Positions 43,614 through 54,079 of a stretch of 64,000 nt of DNA are shown here, in pieces. The translations under genes were made by a program, and so were the position numbers. Origin of the DNA: DATBGO01 sp963785765. Its GTDB lineage: Bacteria > Actinomycetota > Actinomycetes > Streptosporangiales > Streptosporangiaceae. Location: assembly GCA_963785765.1 (NCBI GenBank), contig CAWAWM010000008.1, positions 992,001 to 1,056,000 of the forward strand, in the 5' to 3' direction. A model generated the notes under the pieces. It was not told where the DNA came from, did not search any database, and was given only the letters and a program-made list of their open reading frames with translations. Position 1 is the stretch's first letter. Each line of letters opens with the position of its first letter.

Positions 43614-44852
43614 TCAGCGGGACAGCTCGGCCAAGGTCCGCTCGGCCTCTTCCAGCCAGGACCGCCGGGCGGCCAGCGCCTCCTCGGCGCGCTGCTGCGC
43701 GCTCTGGTCGCCGCCTGACCTGGCCCGCTCCAGCTGATCCTCGAGCTGGCGGATCGCCGACCTGATCTGCTCCACCGTCCCCTTAGCGCGGGACAGCGCT
43801 TCCGGATTCGACCGCCGCCAGTGCGAATCCTCAGCCTTGCGGACCGCGTCCTCCACCCGCCGCAGGCCGCCCTCCAGCTTGTCGTACATGTCGCGGGGCA
43901 CGCCGCCGACATGCTCCCAGCGCTCCTGGATACCGCGCAGGGCCACTCGCGCCGCGCGCGGGTCGGTGACCGGCAGGAGCTTCTCCGCCTCGGCCAGCAG
44001 CCTGGCCTTCACGCTGGCGTGCTCGCGCAATTCGGTGTCCTTGGCGGTGAACACCTGCGAGCGGGCCTGGAAGAAACTGTCCTGGGCCGCCTTGAACCTG
44101 CCCCAGAGCGCCTCCTCGACGCTTCGATCCGCGCGCCCCGCCTCTTTCCAGGCTCGCATCAGCTCTCGGTAAGCGCTCGCGGTCGGGCCCCAGTCGGTCG
44201 AGGACGCCAGCGCCTCGGCCTCGATGACCAGCTTCTCCTTGCGCACCCTGGCGGTCTCCCGCTCCTCCTCCAGGCCGGCGAAGTACGCCTTGCGCCGCTT
44301 GGTGAAGGCGTTGCGCGCCGCTGACAGGCGCTTCCACAGCGCGGTCTCGGTCGCCCGGTCACCGCGCGGCGCGGCCTTCCACTCCTCCAGCAGCTGGCGC
44401 ATCCGCTCGCCGCTGATCTTCCAGTGGGTCGCCTCGGCCGCGATCCGCTCCGCCTCGGCGACGATCCGCTCCTTGACCTCGTGAGCCTGCACCCGGGCCT
44501 GTTCGCGGGCGGCCTTGTGCTCCTCGCGCCGGTGCTCGACCAGGCCGGTCAGGGCCTCAAGCCGGACGCGCAGCCCGTCGAGGTCGCCGACCGCCTTGGC
44601 ATCGGCCACGGCGGCCAACAGCCTGGCGATGGTGGCCTTGGCGTGCGCCGGGGACAGGTCCGTGGTCGCGATGCGCTGCTCCAGCAGGCTGATCTCGGTG
44701 GCCAGCGAGTCGAACTTGCGCTCGAAGAACGCAAGCGCCTCCGCCGGGCTGCCGGCCTGCCACGAGCCGACCACGCGCTCGCCATCTGCAGTGCGCACAT
44801 AGACGGTGCCGTCATCGTCTACTCTGCCCCACGGATCGTTAGCGGTACTCAC
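43614..44852 (-). CDS. DUF349 coiled-coil protein
   Basis: A 412-residue, mostly helical protein made of repeated DUF349 units (WKAAPRGDRATETALWKRL, LMRAWKEAGRADRSVEEALW, IQERWEHVGGVP). The N-terminal beta hairpin is WGRVDDDGTVYVRTADGERV. Charged and coiled-coil throughout, cytoplasmic. The family is linked to ribosome/stress biology in some bacteria, but no biochemical role is assigned with confidence. I start it at GTG 44852, since GGAGG lies seven bases upstream, rather than at an ATG seven codons earlier. Its position opposite relA and next to the cyclophilin gene is conserved in actinobacteria. Confidence 0.88.
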   Translation of the reverse strand: MSTANDPWGRVDDDGTVYVRTADGERVVGSWQAGSPAEALAFFERKFDSLATEISLLEQRIATTDLSPAHAKATIARLLAAVADAKAVGDLDGLRVRLEALTGLVEHRREEHKAAREQARVQAHEVKERIVAEAERIAAEATHWKISGERMRQLLEEWKAAPRGDRATETALWKRLSAARNAFTKRRKAYFAGLEEERETARVRKEKLVIEAEALASSTDWGPTASAYRELMRAWKEAGRADRSVEEALWGRFKAAQDSFFQARSQVFTAKDTELREHASVKARLLAEAEKLLPVTDPRAARVALRGIQERWEHVGGVPRDMYDKLEGGLRRVEDAVRKAEDSHWRRSNPEALSRAKGTVEQIRSAIRQLEDQLERARSGGDQSAQQRAEEALAARRSWLEEAERTLAELSR

Positions 44853-44892
44853 CGCGAACCTCCTGCTCAGCAACCTGGCTGGCGGCGGCCAG

Positions 44893-45726
44893 TCAGGTCT
44901 TCTTGACGGTCACGCTCTCGATGACGACGCGTTCCTTCGGCTTGCCACCGCCCGCCGCATTGAGCGGCGGCCCGAATCCGTGACTGCCCACATTCTGGAT
45001 GATATTGAGTCCTTTGACGATGGTGCCAAACGGCGTGTAGCTGGGCGCCAGGGTCGAATTCTTGTAGACGATGAAGAACTGGCTGCCGTTGCTGGTCGGC
45101 GAGCCCGAGTTGGCCATGGCCAGGGTGCCCGCCGGGTAGGTCGCACCGGTCAGGTTCTCGCTGGCGAATGAGTAACCCGGGCCGCCCGAGCCGGTCCCGG
45201 TCGGGTCACCGCACTGCAGCATGTACAGGCCCCCGGTGGTGCTCAGCCGCGGGCAGGGGGTGACGTTGAAGTATTTCTTCGTCGCCAGGTAGACGAACGA
45301 GTTAACCGTGCAGGTCGCCTTGCTGTTCAGCAGGTCGACCACGACGTCGCCGCGGTTGGTGCGGATAGTGGCCCGGTAACTGGCCGCGAAGTCGGGCTTG
45401 GCCGACGGGATTCCGACATTCCGGGCAGCCGGCGGGGTCGACACGTAGCTGCACTGCCTGGCGGGCTCCGCGACGGGGGTAGCGGAGGGGGTGGCGCTCG
45501 GTGTGGCGCTGGCCTTCGGCGTCGCGGCAGCCGGGCTGGCCGCCACCGGCTTGCCGGATCCGCTGAACGCGAAGTAGCCGCCGACCGCGAGCGCGACCAC
45601 CACGCAGCAGATGATGCCGATCGCGGTCCACCGCCGCGTCCGCATGGCCCGCTCGGCGCGCCGCATCGCTCTGCGTCGGTAACGCTCCCTGGCGAGCTTG
45701 CGCTGGCGTTCCTTCTTTCCAGCCAC
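44893..45726 (-). CDS. Membrane-anchored peptidyl-prolyl cis-trans isomerase (cyclophilin)
   Basis: A 277-residue protein. A basic N-terminus (AGKKERQRKLARERYRRRA) precedes one membrane segment at about 35-55 (AIGIICCVVVALAVGGYFAF). A Pro/Ser/Thr/Ala linker follows, then a cyclophilin domain outside the membrane with NRGDVVVDLLNSKATCTVNS, FVYLATKKYFN, GTLAMANSGSPTSNGSQFFI and FGTIVKGLNII. It would assist folding of exported proteins. GTG 45726 has GGAGGG upstream and agrees with similarity to the mycobacterial PpiB. Two Cys in the catalytic domain may pair. Minus strand, 40 bases upstream of the DUF349 gene, so possibly one transcript. Confidence 0.9.
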   Translation of the reverse strand: MAGKKERQRKLARERYRRRAMRRAERAMRTRRWTAIGIICCVVVALAVGGYFAFSGSGKPVAASPAAATPKASATPSATPSATPVAEPARQCSYVSTPPAARNVGIPSAKPDFAASYRATIRTNRGDVVVDLLNSKATCTVNSFVYLATKKYFNVTPCPRLSTTGGLYMLQCGDPTGTGSGGPGYSFASENLTGATYPAGTLAMANSGSPTSNGSQFFIVYKNSTLAPSYTPFGTIVKGLNIIQNVGSHGFGPPLNAAGGGKPKERVVIESVTVKKT

Positions 45727-45957
45727 CCGTGCTGCCCTCCCTCTGGCACCGCTGTGACAGCGAAACTTCGCGAATGGTACCGGCCTGCAGCCGGTAGTGG
45801 CGGTTCCGTTATGAGTTCGTCGCGCCAACTGCGACCTCGCTGTGTCCGGGCCGGCGGCCCGGTCAGCGCGAACTGCGACCGCCGCCGCAGCTGCGGGCGC
45901 CCGTCGGTAGCCTGTACGCACGTCGTCGTGGTCGGTCGCGCCGCGGAGGAGGAAGCT

Positions 45958-46650
45958 GTGCTGGTAGCGGGATTCCCGGCCGGTTCGTTCGCCGCCAACT
46001 GCTATCTGGTGGCACCCGGCCCTGGTTCGGAGTGCCTGATCATCGACCCGGGCGAGGACGCTGAGCAGGGCATCGACGAGATCGTCGAGCGGTACCGGCT
46101 GCGCCCGGCCGCGGTGCTGCTCACGCACGGCCACCTCGATCACATCTGGTCCGTGGCGCCGGTCTGCGGAGCCAGCGGGATTCCCGCCTACATCCACCCG
46201 GCGGACCGGGCGCTGCTGACCGATCCGGCCCGCGGCTTCTCGCTGCAGGCTGGCCAGCAGCTACTGCGCGGGCTGACCTTCACCGAGCCCGACGAGGTGG
46301 TTGAGCTCACCGACGGGGCGACCCTCGAGCTGGCGGGCGTCCGGCTGGTGGTGGACCTCGCGCCAGGCCACACGCCAGGCTCGGTGACGTTCAGGCTGCC
46401 GGCCACGGCCGACTCCGCCACCCTGTTCACCGGGGATCTGCTGTTCGCCGGCTCTATCGGCCGGACCGACCTGCCTGGCGGCGACTATGCGACCATCCTG
46501 GACAGCCTGGCCAGGGTTTGCCTGCCGATGCCCGATGAGACGGTGGTGCTGCCCGGGCACGGGCCGCAGACCACAATAGGCGCCGAGCGCGCTTCCAATC
46601 CGTTCCTGGCCGGCCTCACGCCCGCATCCGGCCCGGCGAGAGGGCTGTGA
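45958..46650 (+). CDS. Metallo-beta-lactamase-fold hydrolase (glyoxalase II-like)
   Basis: A 230-residue cytoplasmic hydrolase with the metal motif LTHGHLDHIW near residue 60. Further ligands lie in APGHTPGSV, LFTGDLLFAGSIGR and VLPGHGPQT. Family members hydrolyse thioesters such as S-lactoyl conjugates or act on persulfides; the actinobacterial version in this position is unassigned. GTG 45958 with GGAGGAGGAA close upstream. In many actinobacteria hisS lies directly after this gene; here aspS follows immediately, its ATG beginning on the base after the stop. Confidence 0.9.
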   Translation: MLVAGFPAGSFAANCYLVAPGPGSECLIIDPGEDAEQGIDEIVERYRLRPAAVLLTHGHLDHIWSVAPVCGASGIPAYIHPADRALLTDPARGFSLQAGQQLLRGLTFTEPDEVVELTDGATLELAGVRLVVDLAPGHTPGSVTFRLPATADSATLFTGDLLFAGSIGRTDLPGGDYATILDSLARVCLPMPDETVVLPGHGPQTTIGAERASNPFLAGLTPASGPARGL

Positions 46651-48450
46651 ATGATCCGCACGCATGAGGCAGGGACCCTGCGAGCCGCGCACGAGGGAGA
46701 GCTGGTCAAGCTGGCCGGCTGGGTGGCCCGCCGCCGGGACCACGGCGGGGTGGTGTTCATTGACCTGCGCGACGCCAGTGGCCTGGTGCAGGTCGTGTGC
46801 CGCCAGGAAGATGTCGCGCATGACCTGCGCGCCGAATTCTGCGTGCTGGTGACCGGCGAGGTCAGGCGCAGGCCGCCGGGCAATGAGAACCCGGAGCTGG
46901 CCACCGGTGACGTGGAGGTGGCCGCGGCCGAGATCGAGGTGCTGTCGGCGGCTGACCCGCTGCCGTTCCCGATCGAGGGCGGCGCGGAGCTGAGCGAGGA
47001 AATCCGGCTGCGGTACCGGTATCTCGACATCAGGCGCGCCGAGGTGGCCGCCGCCCTGCGGGCCCGCTCCCGGGCCGCGTACCTGGTCAGTGACGTGATG
47101 CAGGCCCATGGCTTCGTGAACGTGGAAACCCCGTTCCTGACCAGGTCCACCCCCGAGGGTGCCCGGGACTTCCTGGTACCTGTGCGGCTGCGGCCGGGCA
47201 GCTGGTACGCGCTGCCGCAGTCGCCGCAGCTGTTCAAGCAGCTGCTGATGATCTCCGGGCTGGAACGCTACTACCAGCTGGTGCGGTGTTTCCGCGACGA
47301 GGATTTCCGCGCCGACCGGCAGCCTGAATTCACCCAGGTCGACCTGGAGATGTCGTTCGTCACCAGGCACGACATCATCGAGGTCGCCGAGGACCTGGTG
47401 GCGCGGCTGTGGGCCGAGCTCACCGGCTTCGACGTGCAGCGGCCGATCCCGCAGCTGAGCTACGCCGACGCCATGGCGCGCTTCGGGTCCGACAAGCCCG
47501 ACCTGCGATTCGGCTGCGAGCTCGCGGACCTGACGGGCTATTTCGCGCAGACGGACTTCCGGGTGTTCCAGGCGCCGCATGTCGGCGCGGTGGTCATGCC
47601 GGGCGGTGCCGCCCAGTCCCGCAAGGAGCTTGACGGCTGGCAGGAGTGGGCGCGCTCGCGCGGCGCCCGCGGCCTGGCCTACGTGCTGATCGACGCCGAC
47701 GGGTCGGTGGCCGACGCGGGCCCGGTGGCCAGGCACCTGTCCGCGGCCGAGCGAGCAGGCCTGGCCGCCGCCACCGGAGCGGGCCCGGGGGACTGCGTGT
47801 TCTTCGCCGCCGGGACCGCCGCTGCCGCGCGGACCCTGCTCGGCGCGGCCCGGCTGGAGATCGGCCACCGGGGCGGACTCATTGATCAGTCGGCCTGGGC
47901 GTTCACCTGGGTGGTGGACGCCCCGATGTTCGAAGAGGACGGCGAGGGCGGCTGGACTGCTGTGCATCATCCGTTCACCGCGCCGCTGCCGGAATGGGCG
48001 GACAAGTTCGAGTCCGAGCCCGGCGGCGCACTGGCCGACGCCTACGACATCGTCTGCAACGGGACCGAGATCGGCGGCGGCTCGATCCGTATCCACCGAC
48101 CCGACATGCAGCAGCGGGTCTTCGATGTGATCGGGCTGTCCAGGCAGGAAGCAAGGTCGCAGTTCGGGTTCCTGCTGGATGCCCTCAGGTTCGGGCCGCC
48201 GCCGCATGGCGGCATCGCATTCGGCTGGGACCGGCTGCTGATGCTGCTCACCGGCCGTGATTCGATCCGCGAGGTGATCGCGTTCCCGAAGGCGGCTTCC
48301 GGGCACGACCCGCTGACCGGCGCGCCGACGCCGATCACCGCTGCGCAGCGTAAGGAGGCCGGTATCGACGTGATCGTCGAGCCGGCGACCGGTACCCAAG
48401 GCGGCCCTGCCGTAGCCAGGGCGGCCGCGGTTCGGGGCGGCCGGCCCTGA
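46651..48450 (+). CDS. aspS: Aspartyl-tRNA synthetase (probably non-discriminating)
   Basis: A 599-residue class IIb synthetase. The N-terminal OB-fold anticodon domain is followed by motif 2 (YYQLVRCFRDEDFRADRQPE), a GAD insertion and motif 3 (GGIAFGWDRLLMLLTGRDSI). In the OB fold it has WVARRRDHGGVVF, with His where discriminating enzymes such as E. coli have Leu. From published work on this position the enzyme probably also charges tRNA-Asn and would rely on GatCAB amidation. ATG follows the previous stop without a gap. Confidence 0.93.
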   Translation: MIRTHEAGTLRAAHEGELVKLAGWVARRRDHGGVVFIDLRDASGLVQVVCRQEDVAHDLRAEFCVLVTGEVRRRPPGNENPELATGDVEVAAAEIEVLSAADPLPFPIEGGAELSEEIRLRYRYLDIRRAEVAAALRARSRAAYLVSDVMQAHGFVNVETPFLTRSTPEGARDFLVPVRLRPGSWYALPQSPQLFKQLLMISGLERYYQLVRCFRDEDFRADRQPEFTQVDLEMSFVTRHDIIEVAEDLVARLWAELTGFDVQRPIPQLSYADAMARFGSDKPDLRFGCELADLTGYFAQTDFRVFQAPHVGAVVMPGGAAQSRKELDGWQEWARSRGARGLAYVLIDADGSVADAGPVARHLSAAERAGLAAATGAGPGDCVFFAAGTAAAARTLLGAARLEIGHRGGLIDQSAWAFTWVVDAPMFEEDGEGGWTAVHHPFTAPLPEWADKFESEPGGALADAYDIVCNGTEIGGGSIRIHRPDMQQRVFDVIGLSRQEARSQFGFLLDALRFGPPPHGGIAFGWDRLLMLLTGRDSIREVIAFPKAASGHDPLTGAPTPITAAQRKEAGIDVIVEPATGTQGGPAVARAAAVRGGRP

Positions 48451-48475
48451 CGGTGGCGCGGGGTAGGGTCAAGCC

Positions 48476-49846
<1,371 letters not shown>

Positions 49847-49913
49847 GGTGCTGCCGCACACGCGGTAGGGTCGGCAGGACCGAGCAGGCAACCGGCCGAA
49901 GGAGCAGCCAGGA

Positions 49914-50480
49914 GTGAATGCCGTGCAGCTGGCCGCGCTCATCGCAGCGGGCTTCTTTGCCATCGGCGTGTGCGCCGCCGTCTTCGTCCTGATCAGGTTC
50001 GGACGGCTGATCTCGATGGCAGGCATGATGCTGGCCGACTACCGCGACCGTACCGATGTGCTGATCGATCGCGCCCAGGCGGCAGTCGACCGGAGCCACC
50101 AGCAGCTATCCCGAACGGACGAGATCACGGCGAGCATGGACGAGGTGAGCAGCAATATGGCTGAGCTCTCCGGCCAGGTCTCGGCACTGGCGGGGGTGGC
50201 CCGCGGGATATCGGCAGGACTTGGCACCCCGCTCACGAAGCTCGCGGCGCTCACGTTCGGCGTCCGCCGCGCGGTGGCGCTGCGCCGGGCCGCGGATGTC
50301 CGGGCTGCGGAAGTCCGTGCCGCAACGGTCCCGGCCGGGGAGGCCCGGGCCGCGGAGGTCCGGGCCGCAAAGGTCCGCGCCGCGGCGGCTGGGCGCGAGG
50401 CCGTGCTGCCCGGCCGGCGGGCCGTGCTGCCTGGCCGACGGACCGTGCTGCCCAGCAGGCGGGAGCGGGTGACGCGATGA
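49914..50480 (+). CDS. DUF948-like membrane protein with repeat tail
   Basis: A 188-residue protein with one N-terminal membrane segment (residues 6-29) and a helical, coiled-coil-like middle (DVLIDRAQAAVDRSHQQL, ITASMDEVSSNMAELSGQV) typical of DUF948. From residue 128 the tail is built of six VRAAE-type five-residue repeats and three AVLPGRR seven-residue repeats. This makes the tail strongly basic. Located between rarA and alaS as in other actinobacteria, where its role is unknown. GTG start with AAGGAG upstream. Overlaps the next gene by four bases. Confidence 0.8.
   Translation: MNAVQLAALIAAGFFAIGVCAAVFVLIRFGRLISMAGMMLADYRDRTDVLIDRAQAAVDRSHQQLSRTDEITASMDEVSSNMAELSGQVSALAGVARGISAGLGTPLTKLAALTFGVRRAVALRRAADVRAAEVRAATVPAGEARAAEVRAAKVRAAAAGREAVLPGRRAVLPGRRTVLPSRRERVTR
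50298..50462 (+). repeat. 15-bp (x6) and 21-bp (x3) coding repeats
   Basis: Six 15-base units at 50298-50387 encode VRAAE-like pentapeptides. After 12 bases, three 21-base units at 50400-50462 encode [A/T]VLPGRR. Both arrays are in frame within the tail of the DUF948-like gene and are well conserved between copies. Confidence 0.9.
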
Positions 50481-50788
50481 TCCGCAGGCTCTTCTGGATG
50501 AGCGTCGGCGCGGCCGCGGGCGTGAGCGGCTACCGGCGGGTCAGCCGGCTGGCGCGGGCCATCCAGCCGCAGGCGCGCGGCCGGAACCGGCCCGGGTGGC
50601 GCAGCGGATCCGGTAGCCTCGCCGTTTTCCTGGGCGACGTGCGGGACGGCATGGAACTCTATGTGAACCGCCGCGCAACCCCGCCTGGTCCTGCGCTCGA
50701 TGCTCAGCACGTCCTCGCCGGAGGCCCCGGTGAGCCGGCGGCGCCCCGCACGTACCCCAGCACCAACTATGCGAAGGATGGCCGTTGA
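50477..50788 (+). CDS. Small conserved hypothetical protein
   Basis: A 103-residue protein starting MIRRLFWMSVGAAAGVSGYR, with a hydrophobic stretch at residues 5-18, then basic sequence and LAVFLGDVRDGMELYVNRR. Ends in a Pro/Thr-rich tail. A small protein of this kind lies between the DUF948 gene and alaS in many actinobacteria (DUF6167-like, from memory and not certain). ATG overlaps the upstream stop (ATGA); its stop overlaps the alaS start (TGATG), so the three genes are probably co-translated. Function unknown. Confidence 0.75.
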   Translation: MIRRLFWMSVGAAAGVSGYRRVSRLARAIQPQARGRNRPGWRSGSGSLAVFLGDVRDGMELYVNRRATPPGPALDAQHVLAGGPGEPAAPRTYPSTNYAKDGR

Positions 50789-53550
50789 TGGAGTCGGCAG
50801 AGATCGTCCGCCGTTTCCTTAACTACTTCTCCGGGCGCGGGCACACCGTCGTCCCGTCGGCGAGCCTGATTGCCGATGATCCCACGCTGCTGCTGGTGAA
50901 CGCCGGAATGGTCCCGTTCAAGCCATATTTCCTCGGCCAACGGGTGCCGCCGTTCCGGCGGGCGACGTCGGCGCAAAAGTGCGTGCGCACCCCGGATATC
51001 GAGGAAGTCGGAAAGACCACGCGGCACGGCACCTTCTTCCAGATGCTGGGGAACTTCTCCTTCGGCGATTACTTCAAAGAACTGGCCATCCCGTTCGCCT
51101 GGGACCTGCTGACCAGGGCGGAGTCTGACGGCGGCTTCGGCTTTCCCGAGCGCGCGCTCTGGGTCACCGTCTACAACGACGACGACGAGGCGGCCAAGCT
51201 CTGGCACGACCAGGTGGGAGTGCCCGAGGAGCGCATCCAGCGCCGGGGCATGGCCGATAACTTCTGGTCGATGGGGGTGCCTGGCCCGTGCGGGCCGTGT
51301 TCGGAGATCTACTACGACCGCGGTCCTGAGTATGGCCGTGAAGGCGGGCCGGTCGTCGACGAGGACCGGTACCTGGAGGTGTGGAACCTCGTCTTCATGC
51401 AGTACGTGCGCGGCGAGGGGCCAGGCAAGGAAGGGTTCCCGATCCTGGGCGAGCTGCCGTCGCGGAACATCGACACCGGGATGGGCCTGGAGCGGATGGC
51501 CGCCCTGCTGCAGGGCGTCGACAACATCTACGAGATCGACACCATGTGGAAGGTGCTGGAGCGTGCGGCTGAGCTGACCGAGCAGCGGTACGGCCGGGAG
51601 CACCGGACGGACGTGGCGCTGCGGGTGGTCACCGACCATGTGCGGACCGCGGTGATGCTGGTCGCGGACGGGGTGGCCCCCTCGAACGAGGGGCGCGGCT
51701 ACGTGCTGCGAAGGATTCTGCGCCGGAGCATTCATAACCTCCGGCTGCTGTCCGGCGCGCAGCGCGGCGGATCGGGCGGAGTGCCCGGGCGCGGGGCCGA
51801 TGGCGAGCACTATCTGCATGAGCTGGCTTCGGCCGCGATCGGCGCGCTCGGCGAGCAGTACCCGGAGCTGCACCGGGACGCGCCGTACATTCACACCGTC
51901 ATCGATGCCGAGGAGGAGGCTTTCCTTGGCACGCTCCGCACCGGCACGGCGATCTTCGACGCCGCGGTCGAGGAGACGCGCCGCCGCGGCGCGCAGACCA
52001 TCCGCGGTGAGGCCGCGTTCCAGCTGCACGACACCTACGGCTTCCCGATCGACCTGACCCTGGAGATGGCGGCGGAGCAGGGCCTGGCCGTCGACGAGCC
52101 GGAGTTTCGCAGGCTCATGACCGAGCAGCGGCAGCGGGCCAAGCAGGACGCCGCGGCGAAGAAGACCGGGAATGCTGACATCTCGGTTCTCGCGCGCTTC
52201 CTCGACCGGGCCGGCCAGGTCAGCTTCACCGGCTACGACGACATCGCGGACGAGGCGACGGTCATCGGGCTGCTGGCCGACGGGGTATCGGTACCGGCCG
52301 CAGGCCGGGGCACCGATGTCGATGTGGTGCTGGATCGCACGCCGTTCTATGCCGAGGGCGGCGGCCAGCTCGCGGACACCGGCCAGATCAGGGCGGTCGG
52401 CAGCGGCGCCGGCGACGGCGCGGTCATCGAGGTTTCCGACGTGCAGGCGCCCATGCCCGGGCTCATCGTGCATCGCGGGCGGGTGACGGCGGGGGAGATC
52501 ACCGTCGGCGCTCCGGTGCTGGCCGAGATCAACATCGAACGCCGCCGTGCGATCTCCAGATCGCACACGGCGACCCATCTGGTGCATCGCGCCTTCCGCG
52601 GAGCGCTGGGTGAGTCAGCGGCCCAGGCGGGCTCGGAGAACTCCCCGGGGCGGTTCAGGTTCGACTTCACCGCGCTGGGCGCGGTACCGCCCGCCGTGCT
52701 CGCCGACGCCGAGGACGAGGTTAATCAGGTCCTGACCGATGACCTGGATGTGCGCGCCTTCTACACCTCCCTGGCCCAGGCCAGGGAGCTGGGCGCGCTG
52801 GCGCTGTTCGGCGAGAAGTACGGCAACGACGTCCGCGTCGTCGAGGTGGGCGACTACTCACGGGAACTGTGCGGCGGCACCCATGTGGCGAGGTCCGGGC
52901 AGCTCGGGCTGGTCAAGATCCTTGGTGAGTCGTCGATCGGTTCGGGGGTCCGGCGCGTCGAGGCGCTCGTGGGCATGGACGCCTTCAGGTACCTGGCCAA
53001 GGAACATGTGCTGGTCAGCCAGCTCACCGAGCAGCTCAAGGCCCGTCGGGAGGACCTGCCGGACCGGGTCGCCGGCCTGGTGACCAGGTTGCGGGATGCG
53101 GAACGAGACTTGCAGCGGCTGCAGTCCGCGCGGCTGCTCGACTCGGCCGCACAGGTGGCGCGGGGGGCCACGGACATCGAAGGCGTAGCCCTGGTGACCG
53201 AGCGCGCCCCGGACGGGACACCGGCCGACGGCATCCGAAAGCTCGCGCTCGACGTCCGCGGCTTGCTCCCGGCCGACCGGCCGGGCGTGGTCGCTATCGT
53301 CGGCGTGCCAGCCGACCGGCCCACCGTCGTGATCACCGTCAATGACGTCGGCCGCGCACGCGGCCTGGCCGCCGGCGCGCTGGTCCGGGCGGCGGCAGGC
53401 GCACTCGGCGGCCGCGGCGGCGGAAAGGATGACGTCGCACAGGGCGGCGGGCCGCCACTCGGTGAAAATGCCACTCAGATGATAGAAGAGTCATTTAGGA
53501 CGGTTCGTACGGTTATCAGGGACACCATTGGTGCGAGTGGCGTAGCGTGA
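50788..53550 (+). CDS. alaS: Alanyl-tRNA synthetase
   Basis: A 920-residue class IIc synthetase. The catalytic core has FFQMLGNFSFGDYFKE and GPCGPCSEIYYDRG. The editing domain carries zinc ligands in SRSHTATHLVHRAFR and LCGGTHVARSGQLG. The C-Ala/DHHA1 domain ends with AAAGALGGRGGGKDDVAQGG. A short Gly-rich insert after LLSGAQRGGSGGVPGRGADG is lineage-specific. ATG 50788, with GAAGGAT upstream, chosen over TTG 50785. ruvX follows after four bases. Confidence 0.94.
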   Translation: MESAEIVRRFLNYFSGRGHTVVPSASLIADDPTLLLVNAGMVPFKPYFLGQRVPPFRRATSAQKCVRTPDIEEVGKTTRHGTFFQMLGNFSFGDYFKELAIPFAWDLLTRAESDGGFGFPERALWVTVYNDDDEAAKLWHDQVGVPEERIQRRGMADNFWSMGVPGPCGPCSEIYYDRGPEYGREGGPVVDEDRYLEVWNLVFMQYVRGEGPGKEGFPILGELPSRNIDTGMGLERMAALLQGVDNIYEIDTMWKVLERAAELTEQRYGREHRTDVALRVVTDHVRTAVMLVADGVAPSNEGRGYVLRRILRRSIHNLRLLSGAQRGGSGGVPGRGADGEHYLHELASAAIGALGEQYPELHRDAPYIHTVIDAEEEAFLGTLRTGTAIFDAAVEETRRRGAQTIRGEAAFQLHDTYGFPIDLTLEMAAEQGLAVDEPEFRRLMTEQRQRAKQDAAAKKTGNADISVLARFLDRAGQVSFTGYDDIADEATVIGLLADGVSVPAAGRGTDVDVVLDRTPFYAEGGGQLADTGQIRAVGSGAGDGAVIEVSDVQAPMPGLIVHRGRVTAGEITVGAPVLAEINIERRRAISRSHTATHLVHRAFRGALGESAAQAGSENSPGRFRFDFTALGAVPPAVLADAEDEVNQVLTDDLDVRAFYTSLAQARELGALALFGEKYGNDVRVVEVGDYSRELCGGTHVARSGQLGLVKILGESSIGSGVRRVEALVGMDAFRYLAKEHVLVSQLTEQLKARREDLPDRVAGLVTRLRDAERDLQRLQSARLLDSAAQVARGATDIEGVALVTERAPDGTPADGIRKLALDVRGLLPADRPGVVAIVGVPADRPTVVITVNDVGRARGLAAGALVRAAAGALGGRGGGKDDVAQGGGPPLGENATQMIEESFRTVRTVIRDTIGASGVA

Positions 53551-53554
53551 GACC

Positions 53555-54079
53555 GTGCTGCAGCCGCATCGTTGCCAGCCTGAGACATATGGCGCAGAAA
53601 GCCTTCTCTTGAGAGCTGGTGTCCGCATCGCTGTCGATGTTGGCTCGGCCCGGATCGGCCTGGCCCATTGCGATCCTGATGGCTTGATAGCCAGTCCGCT
53701 GACTACCGTCAAACGCGCTCCTGGCGACGTGCAACGCATCGCCGAGGTGGCGGTAGCCGATACGGCGATGGAGATTATCGTCGGGTTGCCGACCACGCTC
53801 GCTGGACGAGAGGGATCGGCAGCCGAAGATGCCAGATCGTTTGCCGCCGCACTGGCCACTCGGCTGGCCCCGGTACCAGTACGCTTGGTCGACGAACGGT
53901 TCACCACAGTGATCGCGCACGATGTGCTGCGGCAGGGCGGCAAGAACTCTAAGCGCCGCCGCACGGTCGTGGACCAGACTGCCGCGGCGCTGCTGCTGCA
54001 GGGGGCACTCGATACCGAGCGGGCCACCGGCCGCCCGCCCGGTGAGCTTGTCCGGCCGCAGCCTGGGGGCCTTACATGA
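53555..54079 (+). CDS. ruvX: RuvX/YqgF-family putative Holliday junction resolvase
   Basis: A 174-residue RNase H-fold protein with VRIAVDVGSARIGLAHCDPD near residue 24, EIIVGLPTTLAGREGSAAED, VRLVDERFTTVIAHDVL and the closing VDQTAAALLLQGALD. The family is implicated in rRNA maturation and in junction processing. The first 20 residues look unlike relatives; TTG 53609 gives a start closer to the family, but GTG 53555 fits the short spacing to alaS. Overlaps mltG by four bases (ATGA). Confidence 0.87.
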   Translation: MLQPHRCQPETYGAESLLLRAGVRIAVDVGSARIGLAHCDPDGLIASPLTTVKRAPGDVQRIAEVAVADTAMEIIVGLPTTLAGREGSAAEDARSFAAALATRLAPVPVRLVDERFTTVIAHDVLRQGGKNSKRRRTVVDQTAAALLLQGALDTERATGRPPGELVRPQPGGLT

